Positions 36,708 to 44,816 of a stretch of 64,000 nucleotides of DNA are shown here, in pieces (positions within the stretch are counted from its first letter, which is position 1; every line of letters begins with the position of its first letter). Both the position numbers and the translations under genes were made by a program. The notes beneath the pieces are model-generated. The model was given only the letters and a program-made list of their open reading frames with translations. It did not search any database and had not been told where the DNA came from. The DNA comes from Gordonibacter sp. Marseille-P4307 (GTDB taxonomy: Bacteria > Actinomycetota > Coriobacteriia > Coriobacteriales > Eggerthellaceae). The stretch is taken from positions 636,642-700,641 of the forward strand of contig NZ_UWPD01000001.1 in NCBI RefSeq assembly GCF_900604965.1. Direction: 5' to 3'.

Positions 36708-37771
36708 TTCCTTCCTTTCCTTCCTTTCCTAGGTCCTTTCTTTCCGACATTCAGTGCACTGCCCTGGCTGTACTGCCGGCGCACCAATGCGATGAGGACA
36801 GGGGTTCCAACCAGCGCGGTGATGATACCGAGGGGTATTTCCCTTGGCTGGAAAGCAATTCGTCCGATAACGTCCGCCCAGACCATCAAAACCGCGCCAA
36901 GCAGTGCGGATATGGGGATTACGGATCGGTTGGTGGCGCCCACCAACCGGCGTGCCGCATGGGGGATTACCAGACCCACGAAGCCAATTTGACCAGCTAC
37001 CGAGACCAGAACGGCGATGCAAGCCGATACCAGGAGCATGCTCGCCATCCTGAGGCGTTGTGGATTGAAGCCACTGATCTGCGCGGTTTCGTCCGACACG
37101 GACATGGCATCCAGACCTGACCCCATTCCCATTCCGATAATTGTCGTTATCAGCAGTGCAAGGGCTGGGAGCAGCATCTGATCCCAGTTCGCAAGAGTCA
37201 GAGAACCGAGCATCCAGAACATCACCGAGCGGGCTGCTCCTTCGTCGCCTGATGCAAAGACCATCAGATTGGTAAGAGCCGTCATGGCGAATCCGATTGT
37301 AACGCCCGCCAAAATCACGCGACTGGATGTCAAACTACCGCCTGTCGAGGCTATGGCGAACGTCGCGACCGTGGCTATGACTGCACCTATGAAGGCTGCA
37401 CCTGCCAATCCGAACGCGCCGCTGATTCCAAATACCAGGACGGTTGCCGCTCCAGCAGATGCTCCCGAAGCGGTGCCCAGCAGATAGGGGTCTGCCAGGA
37501 CGTTTCGTACCAGGCTTTGCATGATGGCTCCGCAAACCGAAAGGCCAGCTCCAACGATTGCGGCGAGCATTATGCGCGCGCCGCGCACTTCCCAGATGAT
37601 CACCTCTTCGCGTTGGCTGAACGAGCCGGGACTGCCGGAAATCTTGCTCCAGAAAACTTCCAGGATGGTGCGAGGCGAAACGTGTGCGAACCCGATGCCG
37701 AACGCCATGAATATCGAGACGATCAATAGGGCAGATCCTGCAAAAGTTAATAAAATCGCACGTCGGTTCAT
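36704..37771 (-). CDS. FecCD-family ABC permease
   Basis: A 355-residue permease with about ten membrane helices. GARIMLAAIVGAGLSVCGAIMQSLVRNVLADPYLLG (the family signature after helix 2) and GQIGFVGLVIPHAARRLVG (the ATPase-contact loop) are diagnostic for FecCD/BtuC permeases. It is first in the operon, and the binding protein and ATPase follow with overlaps or a 6-base gap. The last residues (KGPRKGRKGRK) are encoded by a purine repeat that also serves as the next gene's ribosome site. The single permease gene implies a homodimer. Confidence 0.93.
   Translation of the reverse strand: MNRRAILLTFAGSALLIVSIFMAFGIGFAHVSPRTILEVFWSKISGSPGSFSQREEVIIWEVRGARIMLAAIVGAGLSVCGAIMQSLVRNVLADPYLLGTASGASAGAATVLVFGISGAFGLAGAAFIGAVIATVATFAIASTGGSLTSSRVILAGVTIGFAMTALTNLMVFASGDEGAARSVMFWMLGSLTLANWDQMLLPALALLITTIIGMGMGSGLDAMSVSDETAQISGFNPQRLRMASMLLVSACIAVLVSVAGQIGFVGLVIPHAARRLVGATNRSVIPISALLGAVLMVWADVIGRIAFQPREIPLGIITALVGTPVLIALVRRQYSQGSALNVGKKGPRKGRKGRK
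36712..36729 (-). repeat. Polypurine tandem repeat at permease/binding-protein junction
   Basis: TTCCTTTCC occurs twice in tandem (GGAAAGGAA on the coding strand) with a further TTCC next to it. It encodes the basic tail of the permease and forms the ribosome site of the binding-protein gene. Confidence 0.8.
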
Positions 37772-37835
37772 TTGCAGACTGTCCTCATTCTCGTATCTTT
37801 AAACGGGCTGTCCGAATTGTTAGCCGAGACTTATT

Positions 37836-37871
37836 CTAACTCGTTTTGCTTGATAAGTTAGCTGATTCTAA
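37836..37871 (-). promoter_or_regulatory. Control region of the Fec-type operon with shared motif
   Basis: CTAACTCGTTTTGCT (37836-37850) differs by one base from the motif at 28821. TTAG-N6-CTAA (37858-37871) follows. Both lie 65-100 bases upstream of the permease start codon. The CTAAC/GTTAG half-sites recall DtxR/IdeR-type iron-box halves but do not match that consensus in full. Confidence 0.5.
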
Positions 37872-38112
37872 TTAATTGATCGTAGAAACGGGTGAATGGT
37901 CTTATCTCCGAAGGGAAAGGCTAACTCGAAAGAAACAGGTGGATTTGAGGGGAAGCCAATGGGGGTTTTGGCTCGAGATCACTGCACAATCCTCCATTAT
38001 TACAAAGTGGGTGCGATTGATGTAGGCGGGCTAGCTGCATTTTGCCCCTGTTCCCCCCGCTATTCTGTGGGAGAATGAATGAGTAGGCATTACCTAACTT
38101 CAAGGAGCCAAT
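37872..38112. other. AT-rich gap upstream of a membrane methyltransferase gene
   Basis: A 60-codon open frame (37896-38078) ends in a Gly-Gly-containing segment and CPCSPRYSVGE, but it lacks a good ribosome site. Otherwise I see only promoter-like AT-rich sequence; AAGGAG just before 38113 belongs to the next gene. Confidence 0.4.
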
Positions 38113-38604
38113 ATGAGCAAAGAAGAAAGCCATTTGCCCCTGTTTGGCCCCGGACCAGCATATGTCATGACGATAGCCTTGCTCACCGTTGCCGGGATCG
38201 CGCTTTCGACATTAGGATTTTTGCCCGTGGCTAGCGCGGGTGCCGCTTCTGTGGTACTTACGGTGCTTGGTTTTGCCTTCATGGTCGGGGGAGTCGCGTT
38301 GTGGATGACGGCTGTGATTGGCGCTCGCATCGACCGGGGGATCAAGTCGAATCGACTCGTCACCGATGGCATCTATGCTTTCGTGCGCAATCCCGTCTAT
38401 TCCGCTTTCATGTTCCTATGCACGGGCATCGTTTTCGCCTTCGGCAACCTCTGGCTGCTCGTCCTGCCTTTCGTGTTCTGGGCGGTTCTCACCATCTTCA
38501 TGAAGGCTACTGAGGAGAAATGGCTATCTGGCCTCTATGGTCAGGATTACGCTGACTACTGCAAGCGCGTGAACCGCTGCATTCCCTGGTTCCCAGGAGG
38601 ATAG
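38113..38604 (+). CDS. Isoprenylcysteine/phospholipid methyltransferase-family membrane protein
   Basis: A 163-residue integral membrane protein with four hydrophobic segments. The family motif is at GIYAFVRNPVYSAFMFLCTG (RNPxY) and the C-terminal EEKWLSGLYGQDYADYCKRVNRCIPW, which bind SAM in ICMT/PEMT-type enzymes. Bacterial members methylate varied lipids or small molecules; the substrate here is unknown. Its closeness to the YcaO region could mean a role there, but it lies beyond the shared control regions and may be independent. A clear AAGGAG precedes the ATG. Confidence 0.8.
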   Translation: MSKEESHLPLFGPGPAYVMTIALLTVAGIALSTLGFLPVASAGAASVVLTVLGFAFMVGGVALWMTAVIGARIDRGIKSNRLVTDGIYAFVRNPVYSAFMFLCTGIVFAFGNLWLLVLPFVFWAVLTIFMKATEEKWLSGLYGQDYADYCKRVNRCIPWFPGG

Positions 38605-38974
38605 GCTGCTTGCCCCCGCTTATGAAGCTCCTGAGGTGCGATACGTCATCATCGCGCTGGCGGTGCTGGCGGCGTCGAATGCATGCAAGGATCTGCTGCG
38701 GTCGCGCCGCAGCATGCGGATCGTAGCGCTGGATCAGGCACCCGAAATGGCCGCTCCTGAGCCCGACTAGGCGTATCGAGAGGTTTTCGATCGCATGATG
38801 GATCTGCCCGTCGGATATCGCGAGGCGCTGTTTTTCCATTATGTCGAAGGGTATTCGGCTGCCGAGATTTCCCATATGCAGGGCAAGTCGGAATCTGCCG
38901 TATTCAAGGCCTTGAGCCGCGGGAGGCAGATGATCCGCGAGTCGATCGGAGGAGGGCAAGATGAGCGATCGTAG
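38605..38974 (+). pseudogene. Broken ECF-type sigma factor gene
   Basis: In a single frame, SNACKDLLRSRRSMRIVALD is followed by APEPD, a TAG stop (38768-38770), then AYREVFDRMMDLPVGYREAL and a complete sigma region 4 helix-turn-helix (EGYSAAEISHMQGKSESAVF). Both sides are clearly parts of one ECF sigma factor; a GAG-to-TAG change would explain the stop. Region 2 is absent because the frame runs straight into the preceding gene, so the N-terminal part was lost too. A shorter product of 59 residues from ATG 38796 could still be made, but it would lack core RNA polymerase binding. The small ORF at 38961 overlaps its end. Confidence 0.72.
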
Positions 38975-39170
38975 GACGGACGGTTTTACGGAGCGAGAGG
39001 CCGATGCGGTGGTGGGCGATGCGCATGGGTATGCGGTGGTGTACAGCATCAGCCGCGACGATGGCGGGACGGTTATCTGGTCTCGCAACGTGTTCTTCGA
39101 TCGGATCATCGATCCAAGCGAGGTGGCATCGGTGGAGATCGGCGGTGCATCCATCAAGCCGCTGGCTTAG
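38961..39170 (+). CDS. Small hypothetical protein after the sigma remnant
   Basis: A 69-residue soluble protein (MSDRRTDGFTEREADAVVGD ... GGASIKPLA) starting at an ATG with GGAGGAGGGCAAG upstream, overlapping the sigma remnant by 14 bases. That overlap is typical of an operon partner of the former sigma factor, such as an anti-sigma or accessory protein, possibly shortened. No known domain is recognised; the ribosome site and overlap are the evidence. Confidence 0.5.
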   Translation: MSDRRTDGFTEREADAVVGDAHGYAVVYSISRDDGGTVIWSRNVFFDRIIDPSEVASVEIGGASIKPLA

Positions 39171-39259
39171 GAATCGATGCTCGGCCGTAAAGGGAAAAAC
39201 GCACCCGGGCCAGGTGCGCATCGAGGGGGCTGCGATCAGCCCCCTCTTTCAGTTTCAAG

Positions 39260-39343
39260 TGGTGCCCGAGGCGAGAGTCGAACTCGCACGAGTTTCCCCA
39301 ACGGTTTTTGAGACCGCCGCGTCTGCCATTCCGCCACTCGGGC
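39260..39343 (-). tRNA. tRNA-Leu (anticodon CAA)
   Basis: On the minus strand the acceptor stem GCCCGAG pairs with CTCGGGC; the discriminator is A and CCA is encoded. The anticodon loop is CTCAAAA, giving CAA. A long variable arm (TTGGGGAAACTCG region) is typical of class II tRNA-Leu, and the T loop TTCGACT is intact. A G-rich/T-rich hairpin just outside the 3' end (GAGGGGGCTGCGATCAGCCCCCTC on the opposite strand near 39223-39246) is a likely terminator. Confidence 0.96.
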
Positions 39344-39420
39344 GCAGGGTTGGATTATAGCTCATCGGTCGGAACAGCGCGAGATGGTTCCCAACATCAT
39401 AATTCCAACGCTTGCCCTGT

Positions 39421-40392
39421 CTAGGCCTTGAACAGGTTGCGCTCACGGATCTCTTCGCGCACCGTGCGCAGCATAAGGTCGGCGTCATCCAAGCCCAGAT
39501 GGCGCTCTGCCTGGTCGGGAGCAAGGGTGCCACGGCGGCGCGCCCAGTTTTCCAGCGCAGCCGGCTTGGCGTCGAAGGGCATGAACTGCGTTTCGCGGTC
39601 CAGCTGGCGGCAGATGTCGCGCGTGTCGATGGGAATGATGCGCCCTGCTTTGCGCCCTTCGGCGTACCCCTTGAGGTTCAGCATGAACCACGAGTCCTCG
39701 AAAGCGGCGTTGTGAGCCATGTAGGGATGCGATTCCAGCACCTGCAGCAGCTTGGCCTGGAGCTCGGGGTTCTCGCGCAAGGGCTTTTCGTCTTTCACGT
39801 CATCCCAGGTAATCTTATGGATGTTGGCCAGGGGCACGCCTTTTTGCTCGTATTCGGCGGGCAGGCCGCAATACAGGCTGACCGCATCGCGGGGCTCGGC
39901 GTCGGCTTTCAGCTCCATAAGCTCCCATCCGATATTGATGATGCGCCCGCGATCGGGGTGGCGCGACGTGGTTTCGATGTCGATGCCCACCACGGTTCCG
40001 CACATGCCGTTTCCTCCGGCGTAGGCCGTGGCGATGGGCTGGCGGCGCTGGACGGTTTCCTTCAAAACGGTTTCGGGGCGGCAGCGGCGCAGCTTGGCGA
40101 TGGCGCGTACCAGGTCATCGTCGGACAGGCCTCGGGACAGGTTCAGCCCGCGCATGCGCTCGATGCGATCGCTTTCCAGCTGATCAGCCAGATCGCGGTT
40201 GCGATCGGCCAGCTCGAGCACCAAGTCGAACCCGAATCCCGGGTTGTCTTGAGCCATGAAGGCATCGGTGAGCACCTTGATGGCCTCCTCGTTTTTCGCG
40301 CACTCGGTCTCGATCGCCTCATCCCCGAACGCGAGCAGAAAGTCGGGGAAGGCGAAGGCGTTTGCATGTTCGAGAGCCTGGTCGATGTTCAT
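39421..40392 (-). CDS. DnaQ-like 3'-5' exonuclease
   Basis: The C-terminal part (residues 135-323) is a DEDDh exonuclease: GIDIETTSRHP supplies the first Asp and Glu, HNAAFEDSWF the second motif, and HLGLDDADLM the His and last Asp. The N-terminal 130 residues are helical and charged with no recognised domain, and may direct the enzyme to a partner. The family includes proofreading subunits and RNase T-like enzymes. The stand-alone setting gives no further hint. Confidence 0.85.
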   Translation of the reverse strand: MNIDQALEHANAFAFPDFLLAFGDEAIETECAKNEEAIKVLTDAFMAQDNPGFGFDLVLELADRNRDLADQLESDRIERMRGLNLSRGLSDDDLVRAIAKLRRCRPETVLKETVQRRQPIATAYAGGNGMCGTVVGIDIETTSRHPDRGRIINIGWELMELKADAEPRDAVSLYCGLPAEYEQKGVPLANIHKITWDDVKDEKPLRENPELQAKLLQVLESHPYMAHNAAFEDSWFMLNLKGYAEGRKAGRIIPIDTRDICRQLDRETQFMPFDAKPAALENWARRRGTLAPDQAERHLGLDDADLMLRTVREEIRERNLFKA

Positions 40393-40598
40393 GGGGTTTC
40401 CTTCGGTTCGGGTGGGAAGCGGTTGCTCGCAGCGCCCGCTTGCGGGTTAGTCGAGGATAATCCTAGCACGAGGGATGCCGTTGATGCCTTTCGCGTTAAT
40501 CTAGGCATCGAGTCGATAGAGATGCCGTTGCACGCCTGCTTTGCCTGCGCTGTGCAGCGGCCAGCTTCCGGGTCCGAAGTGGAAGGCGGGGATGGAGA

Positions 40599-41999
40599 AT
40601 GGACGAACGCGATTTGCTTGCGGCGGCAGATAGGTATCTGGAGGATCATTGGGACGCTATGCTGAGCGATATCGAGACACTCGTCTCTGTGGAAAGCGTC
40701 GAGGATTTGGGGTCTGCGCAGCCGGGAGCTCCGTTCGGTCCCGGGCCTCGCGCGGCTTTGACCTGCGCGCTGGACATCGCGGCCGGATATGGTTTCGACG
40801 TGTGCGATTGCGAGGGGTATCTGGGATACGCCGATGCGCCGGGACGAAGCGCCACCCAGATCGGCGTGATCGGACATGTTGACGTCGTCCCCGCGGGGCC
40901 GGGCTGGACATACCCGCCGTTTTCCCTTACGCGTAAAGACGGGTTCGTCTTGGGTCGGGGGACAAGCGATGACAAGGGGCCGATGGTCGTGGCTCTGCAC
41001 GCCGTTCGCCTGATCAAAGATGCATGCGGTCCTTTGCCCTACACGGTGCGCCTTCTGTTCGGAGCCAACGAGGAGACGAACATGAAAGACGTCGAGCACT
41101 ATCGCGCCCATCACGCGGACCCCGCGTTTCTATTCACGCCCGATGCCGAGTTCCCCGTCGGATACGGAGAGGCGGGCATCTGCAGCGGGACGGTCGAGGG
41201 GCCCATCGTCGAGAACGGCGACATCGTCGAGTTCGAGGGAGGTGCGGCGGTGAACGCCGTACCCGGGCAGGCCCGGGCGGTCGTGCGCAGCGATCGGGCG
41301 CTCGCTTCGAGCGACTGCGTGGAGGCGACGCCGCTCGGAGGCGGTATGTTCGATCTGTTCGCACGCGGGAAAAGCGCGCATGCCTCGACGCCCGAGCTGG
41401 GCCGCAACGCCATCGGGCTTCTTGTGGGCTATATGCTGGAAAACGGAGTGGGCACACCCGAGGAGCGGGCGTTTCTGAACTTCGAGCGCGCATTGCTGTC
41501 GGTGAGCGACGGGTCGGGCGTGGGGATCGAGGCAGTAGACGACGACTTCGGAGCGCTCACCTGCGTCGGGGGGGTCGCATCGCTTGAAGGGGGGCGGTTG
41601 CGCCAAACGATTGACTGCCGGTATCCCACCACGACGTCGGCCTCTTGCATCGCACGGCGCGTAGAAGCCGCCGCGCACGAGGCGGGCGCGGCGTTTTCGC
41701 TCGATCATGACAAAAAGCCTTTTCTCACCAGCCCCGACTCCGAGGCCGTCCAGGCTCTCCTGGGAGCTTACAGGCGGGTGACCGGGCGCGACGACGCGGC
41801 TTTCACCATGAAGGGGGGCACGTATGCGCGTCTGTTTCCATGCGCGGCAAGCTTCGGACCCGAAATGCCCGACGAGGTTCGTCCCGCCTGGGTGGGAACG
41901 ATGCACGGACCTGACGAGGGGATAAGCGAGGACACCTTGAAGGACGCGTTCAGAATTTACGTTTTGTCCCTCGCCGCTCTGATGAAATGCTCCCTGTGA
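40599..41999 (+). CDS. pepV: M20-family dipeptidase (PepV type)
   Basis: A 466-residue di-zinc peptidase, probably cleaving dipeptides in the cytoplasm. The metal ligands are visible in order: IGHVDVVP (His, Asp), GTSDDKGP (bridging Asp), GANEETNM (catalytic and metal Glu), TPDAEFPVGYGEAG (Asp), and MHGPDEGISE (His). The lid domain with GGGMFDLFARGKSAHAS is typical of PepV. ATG 40599 has a GGCGGGGATGGAGA context. It is a single gene with a 206-base gap upstream holding its control region. Confidence 0.88.
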   Translation: MDERDLLAAADRYLEDHWDAMLSDIETLVSVESVEDLGSAQPGAPFGPGPRAALTCALDIAAGYGFDVCDCEGYLGYADAPGRSATQIGVIGHVDVVPAGPGWTYPPFSLTRKDGFVLGRGTSDDKGPMVVALHAVRLIKDACGPLPYTVRLLFGANEETNMKDVEHYRAHHADPAFLFTPDAEFPVGYGEAGICSGTVEGPIVENGDIVEFEGGAAVNAVPGQARAVVRSDRALASSDCVEATPLGGGMFDLFARGKSAHASTPELGRNAIGLLVGYMLENGVGTPEERAFLNFERALLSVSDGSGVGIEAVDDDFGALTCVGGVASLEGGRLRQTIDCRYPTTTSASCIARRVEAAAHEAGAAFSLDHDKKPFLTSPDSEAVQALLGAYRRVTGRDDAAFTMKGGTYARLFPCAASFGPEMPDEVRPAWVGTMHGPDEGISEDTLKDAFRIYVLSLAALMKCSL

Positions 42000-42087
42000 T
42001 CCTTGCGCTTGCTCTATAATCAGTGCCGTGTAACCAACCGCAGGACAGCTCTTTTGTCGAGGGGCTGACGTTTGAGGAAGGTCCGCT

Positions 42088-42801
42088 GTGCTTAAAGCGA
42101 TTATCGTTGACGACGAGGCCCCTGCCCGTTCCGAGCTCAGGTTTCTGCTTGACGAACTTGGTCAGACCGAGGTCGTGGCCGAGGCCGCAAGCGTGCGGGA
42201 GGCCATCGAGAAGCTGAAGGAGTACCCCTGCGACGTCATGTTCCTCGATGTGAACATGCCTGAGGCAACCGGACTGAAGCTCGCCGACGGCCTGCAGCAC
42301 CTGAAGTTTCCCCCGGCCGTGGTGTTCGTAACCGCCTACAGCGAGTATGCGCTGGACGCGTTCAAGGTGAACGCCGTCGATTACCTGGTGAAGCCGGTCG
42401 AAACCGAGCGTCTGGCCCAGGCGATCTCCCGGGTGCGCGAAAACGTGGCGCTGCACCTCCAGGCTCAGAAGTCCGAGCGCATCCCCGTCGAGAAGGGGGG
42501 CAAGAAGATCTTCATCCCCATCGACAGCATCCGCTTCGTCATGGCGCGCGACGATTACGCCTACCTGCAAACCGACGATGACCGTTACTTCTCCACGGTC
42601 AGCTTGGCTCAGCTGGAGAAAAGGCTGGACGGACATGGGTTTTTCCGCGTGCATCGCGGCTATCTGGTGAATCTCTCGCTGGTCGAAGAGGTAGAGCCGG
42701 TGGCCGGCGGAACGCTGTCCCTTGCGCTGAACGGCGTGGACGAGCGCATCCCCGTCTCTCGCCGCCGCGTGTCGCTCTTGAAGAAGGCGCTGGGGCTGTA
42801 G
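42088..42801 (+). CDS. LytTR-family response regulator
   Basis: The 237-residue protein has a receiver domain (1-120) with IIVDDEAPARSEL, phosphoacceptor Asp54 in VMFLDVNMP, the VFVTAYSEYALDAFKVNAVDYLVKP region, and a C-terminal LytTR DNA-binding domain (from about 135) with FFRVHRGYLVNL. Such regulators control surface, competence or bacteriocin genes. No sensor kinase is adjacent in the window. The start is GTG with GAGGAAGG upstream. A terminator follows at about 42840. Confidence 0.93.
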   Translation: MLKAIIVDDEAPARSELRFLLDELGQTEVVAEAASVREAIEKLKEYPCDVMFLDVNMPEATGLKLADGLQHLKFPPAVVFVTAYSEYALDAFKVNAVDYLVKPVETERLAQAISRVRENVALHLQAQKSERIPVEKGGKKIFIPIDSIRFVMARDDYAYLQTDDDRYFSTVSLAQLEKRLDGHGFFRVHRGYLVNLSLVEEVEPVAGGTLSLALNGVDERIPVSRRRVSLLKKALGL

Positions 42802-42824
42802 CAGGCACGTTACGAGCGAGGAGG

Positions 42825-42851
42825 GCCCCAGGCACGGTGCTTGGGGCTTTT
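42825..42851 (+). terminator. Terminator of the LytTR regulator gene
   Basis: GCCCCAGGCA (42825-42834) pairs with TGCTTGGGGC (42838-42847; one G-T) around CGG, followed by TTTT. Confidence 0.88.
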
Positions 42852-42981
42852 GCTTAACGGTTCGAACCGCGCCAAGGAACATGCCGTTCGAGCCTTCGGC
42901 GAGCCCTCGCCGGCGTTTCGGTAAAATGACGTGCGTGTGTGCATTCGCACGTTCCCAAAACGGATGAGAGGATTTCCTCAG

Positions 42982-44706
42982 ATGATTTCCGTAGAGATGG
43001 AAAAGCTGTACCCATCGGGTAAGACCTTGGTGAGAGAGCATATTGCGAGCCGCATCCACGCCAAGGACGCTTCGGTGTACGATTTTTCCGACGAGGCGCT
43101 GGAATGTGCCCGCAATTACATGGGCTGGACCGATCTGGCCAGCAACCCCCCGTGTTCGTTTTCCGATATTCGCTCGTTTGCCCGCGAGGCCGTTGACGCC
43201 GGGATGACCGACGTGGTCCTTATCGGCCAGGGGGGTTCGACCCAGGCTTCGATGACCATTACGAAATACAACAAGGTGGATTCGTCCGATATACGGTTTC
43301 GCACGCTCGATTCCGACTCCCCGGTGCGGTTGCGCGAGGTGTTGGCCATCGTGAATCCGAAGACCACGCTGGTGGTGATCTCGTCGAAAAGCGGCGGGAC
43401 CGTCGAGCCCCGCTTGATGCTGGCGGCGGTGCGCGAGGCGTTTTGCAGGGTTCTGACCGAAGACGAGGTGCGCCGCCGTCTGGTGGCCATCACCGATCCG
43501 GGCTCCGAGCTTGAACGCCAGGCGCGCGACGAGGGGTGGCGAGCGGTGTTTTCCGGCGAACCCACGGTGGGTGGCCGCTATTCGGCTCTGTCGGTGTTCG
43601 GCCTTCTGCCTGCCGCGCTTGTGGGTATCGATATCGAGCATATGATGGCGTGCGCTCTCGAGGCGGAGCGGGCCTGCAGCGAGGACTCCATCGACAACCC
43701 GGCCATTGGGCTGGCGTCGTTTCTGTACGACAACTACCTGAAGGGCCGCAACAAGTTTTCGGTGCTCACGCAGAAGCGCGGTCGCGTTCTGGGCCTGTGG
43801 ATCGAGCAGCTGGTGGCCGAGAGCCTGGGCAAGGAAGGCCAGGGGATCCTTCCCAACATCGAGGTGGACTCGCTTCTGCTCTCGTCGGACCCGGGCGATC
43901 GCAGCGTGGTGATGTACCAGACCAAAAACGACTCGTGGGACGAGATGCGCAATTTCGAGATGAGCCTGTCGTATGTCGATCCCACCATCCCTCGCTTGAA
44001 CTACCGTATCGAATCGGTCGAAGAGCTGGCCGAGCACTTCGTGGTGTGGGAGTACGCCATAGCCATGTGCGGGTACCTGATGAAGGTTTGCCCGTTCGAT
44101 CAGCCCGATGTCGCTTCGGCCAAGTCCGAGGTCATGGACATCCTCGAAAAAGGCGAGCCCGCCCCCGATTTCACCGAGCACTTCATTGGCGAGTGGGATA
44201 TGGGCGAGGCCGAGGTGCGCGTCGGTTCTCGTCTTGCGGGTCCGGGCACCATCCGAGAGGCTCTGCGCGGCCTGCTGGGGTCCATCGAGCAGGGGGACTT
44301 CTTCGCGCTGAATGCGTTTCTGCCGTTCACGGGGGAGGGCCGCCGCGAGGCGCTCGAGGTCGTTCGCCACGGGGTCGCCTCGGGGTTCGGGGTGGTGTCG
44401 TGCCTGGAAGTGGGTCCGCGCTACCTGCATTCGACCGGACAGCTGCAGAAGGGGGGGCGCAACGACGGGGTGTTCCTCATTCTTTCCGCAGACGAGCTGA
44501 AAGACATTCCCCTGCATGACGCGGTGGCTCCCAGCTTGGGGACGCTTGCCAAAGCTCAGGCGGTAGGCGATTTCGTTACGCTCTCCTCGCGCGATCGGCG
44601 CGTGGTGCACCTGCACCTGCCCGATAACTCCGGGGTGACGCTGCGTGCGCTTGCTTCCGAGATCACGTCGGTGATCAGGGAGATCCAAGAGCAGCGAGGG
44701 ATCTAG
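42982..44706 (+). CDS. pgi: Glucose-6-phosphate isomerase
   Basis: A 574-residue SIS-fold isomerase that interconverts glucose-6-phosphate and fructose-6-phosphate. VLIGQGGSTQASMTI and VVISSKSGGTVEPRLML bind the sugar phosphate; FSGEPTVGGRYSALSVFGLLPAAL matches the family's GRxS segment. It is of the long bacterial/actinobacterial type rather than the compact archaeal kind. ATG 42982 was preferred because GAGAGGATTT lies upstream. It lies alone between a terminator and hypF. Confidence 0.92.
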   Translation: MISVEMEKLYPSGKTLVREHIASRIHAKDASVYDFSDEALECARNYMGWTDLASNPPCSFSDIRSFAREAVDAGMTDVVLIGQGGSTQASMTITKYNKVDSSDIRFRTLDSDSPVRLREVLAIVNPKTTLVVISSKSGGTVEPRLMLAAVREAFCRVLTEDEVRRRLVAITDPGSELERQARDEGWRAVFSGEPTVGGRYSALSVFGLLPAALVGIDIEHMMACALEAERACSEDSIDNPAIGLASFLYDNYLKGRNKFSVLTQKRGRVLGLWIEQLVAESLGKEGQGILPNIEVDSLLLSSDPGDRSVVMYQTKNDSWDEMRNFEMSLSYVDPTIPRLNYRIESVEELAEHFVVWEYAIAMCGYLMKVCPFDQPDVASAKSEVMDILEKGEPAPDFTEHFIGEWDMGEAEVRVGSRLAGPGTIREALRGLLGSIEQGDFFALNAFLPFTGEGRREALEVVRHGVASGFGVVSCLEVGPRYLHSTGQLQKGGRNDGVFLILSADELKDIPLHDAVAPSLGTLAKAQAVGDFVTLSSRDRRVVHLHLPDNSGVTLRALASEITSVIREIQEQRGI

Positions 44707-44816
44707 GTACGCGGATGCGGCGGTTGCGAAGAAGCGCTGGCCCGCGATTCGCTCAGTGTGCTGAAAACGATCCCTCTTGCGGATGCGGGAGGGATCGTCT
44801 GCTTTAGGAGGTTGCT

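Noticed and set aside
39260-39343. tRNA-Leu as the attachment site of an integrated element
   Set aside because: The 3' end faces the accessory region, but I found no repeat of the tRNA end on the far side and no integrase. The 9-base match GGTGCCCGA near 26564 is part of a terminator stem.
41950-44688. 912-codon minus-strand open frame opposite the LytTR regulator and pgi genes
   Set aside because: It shows the same antisense composition and lies over two well-recognised genes.
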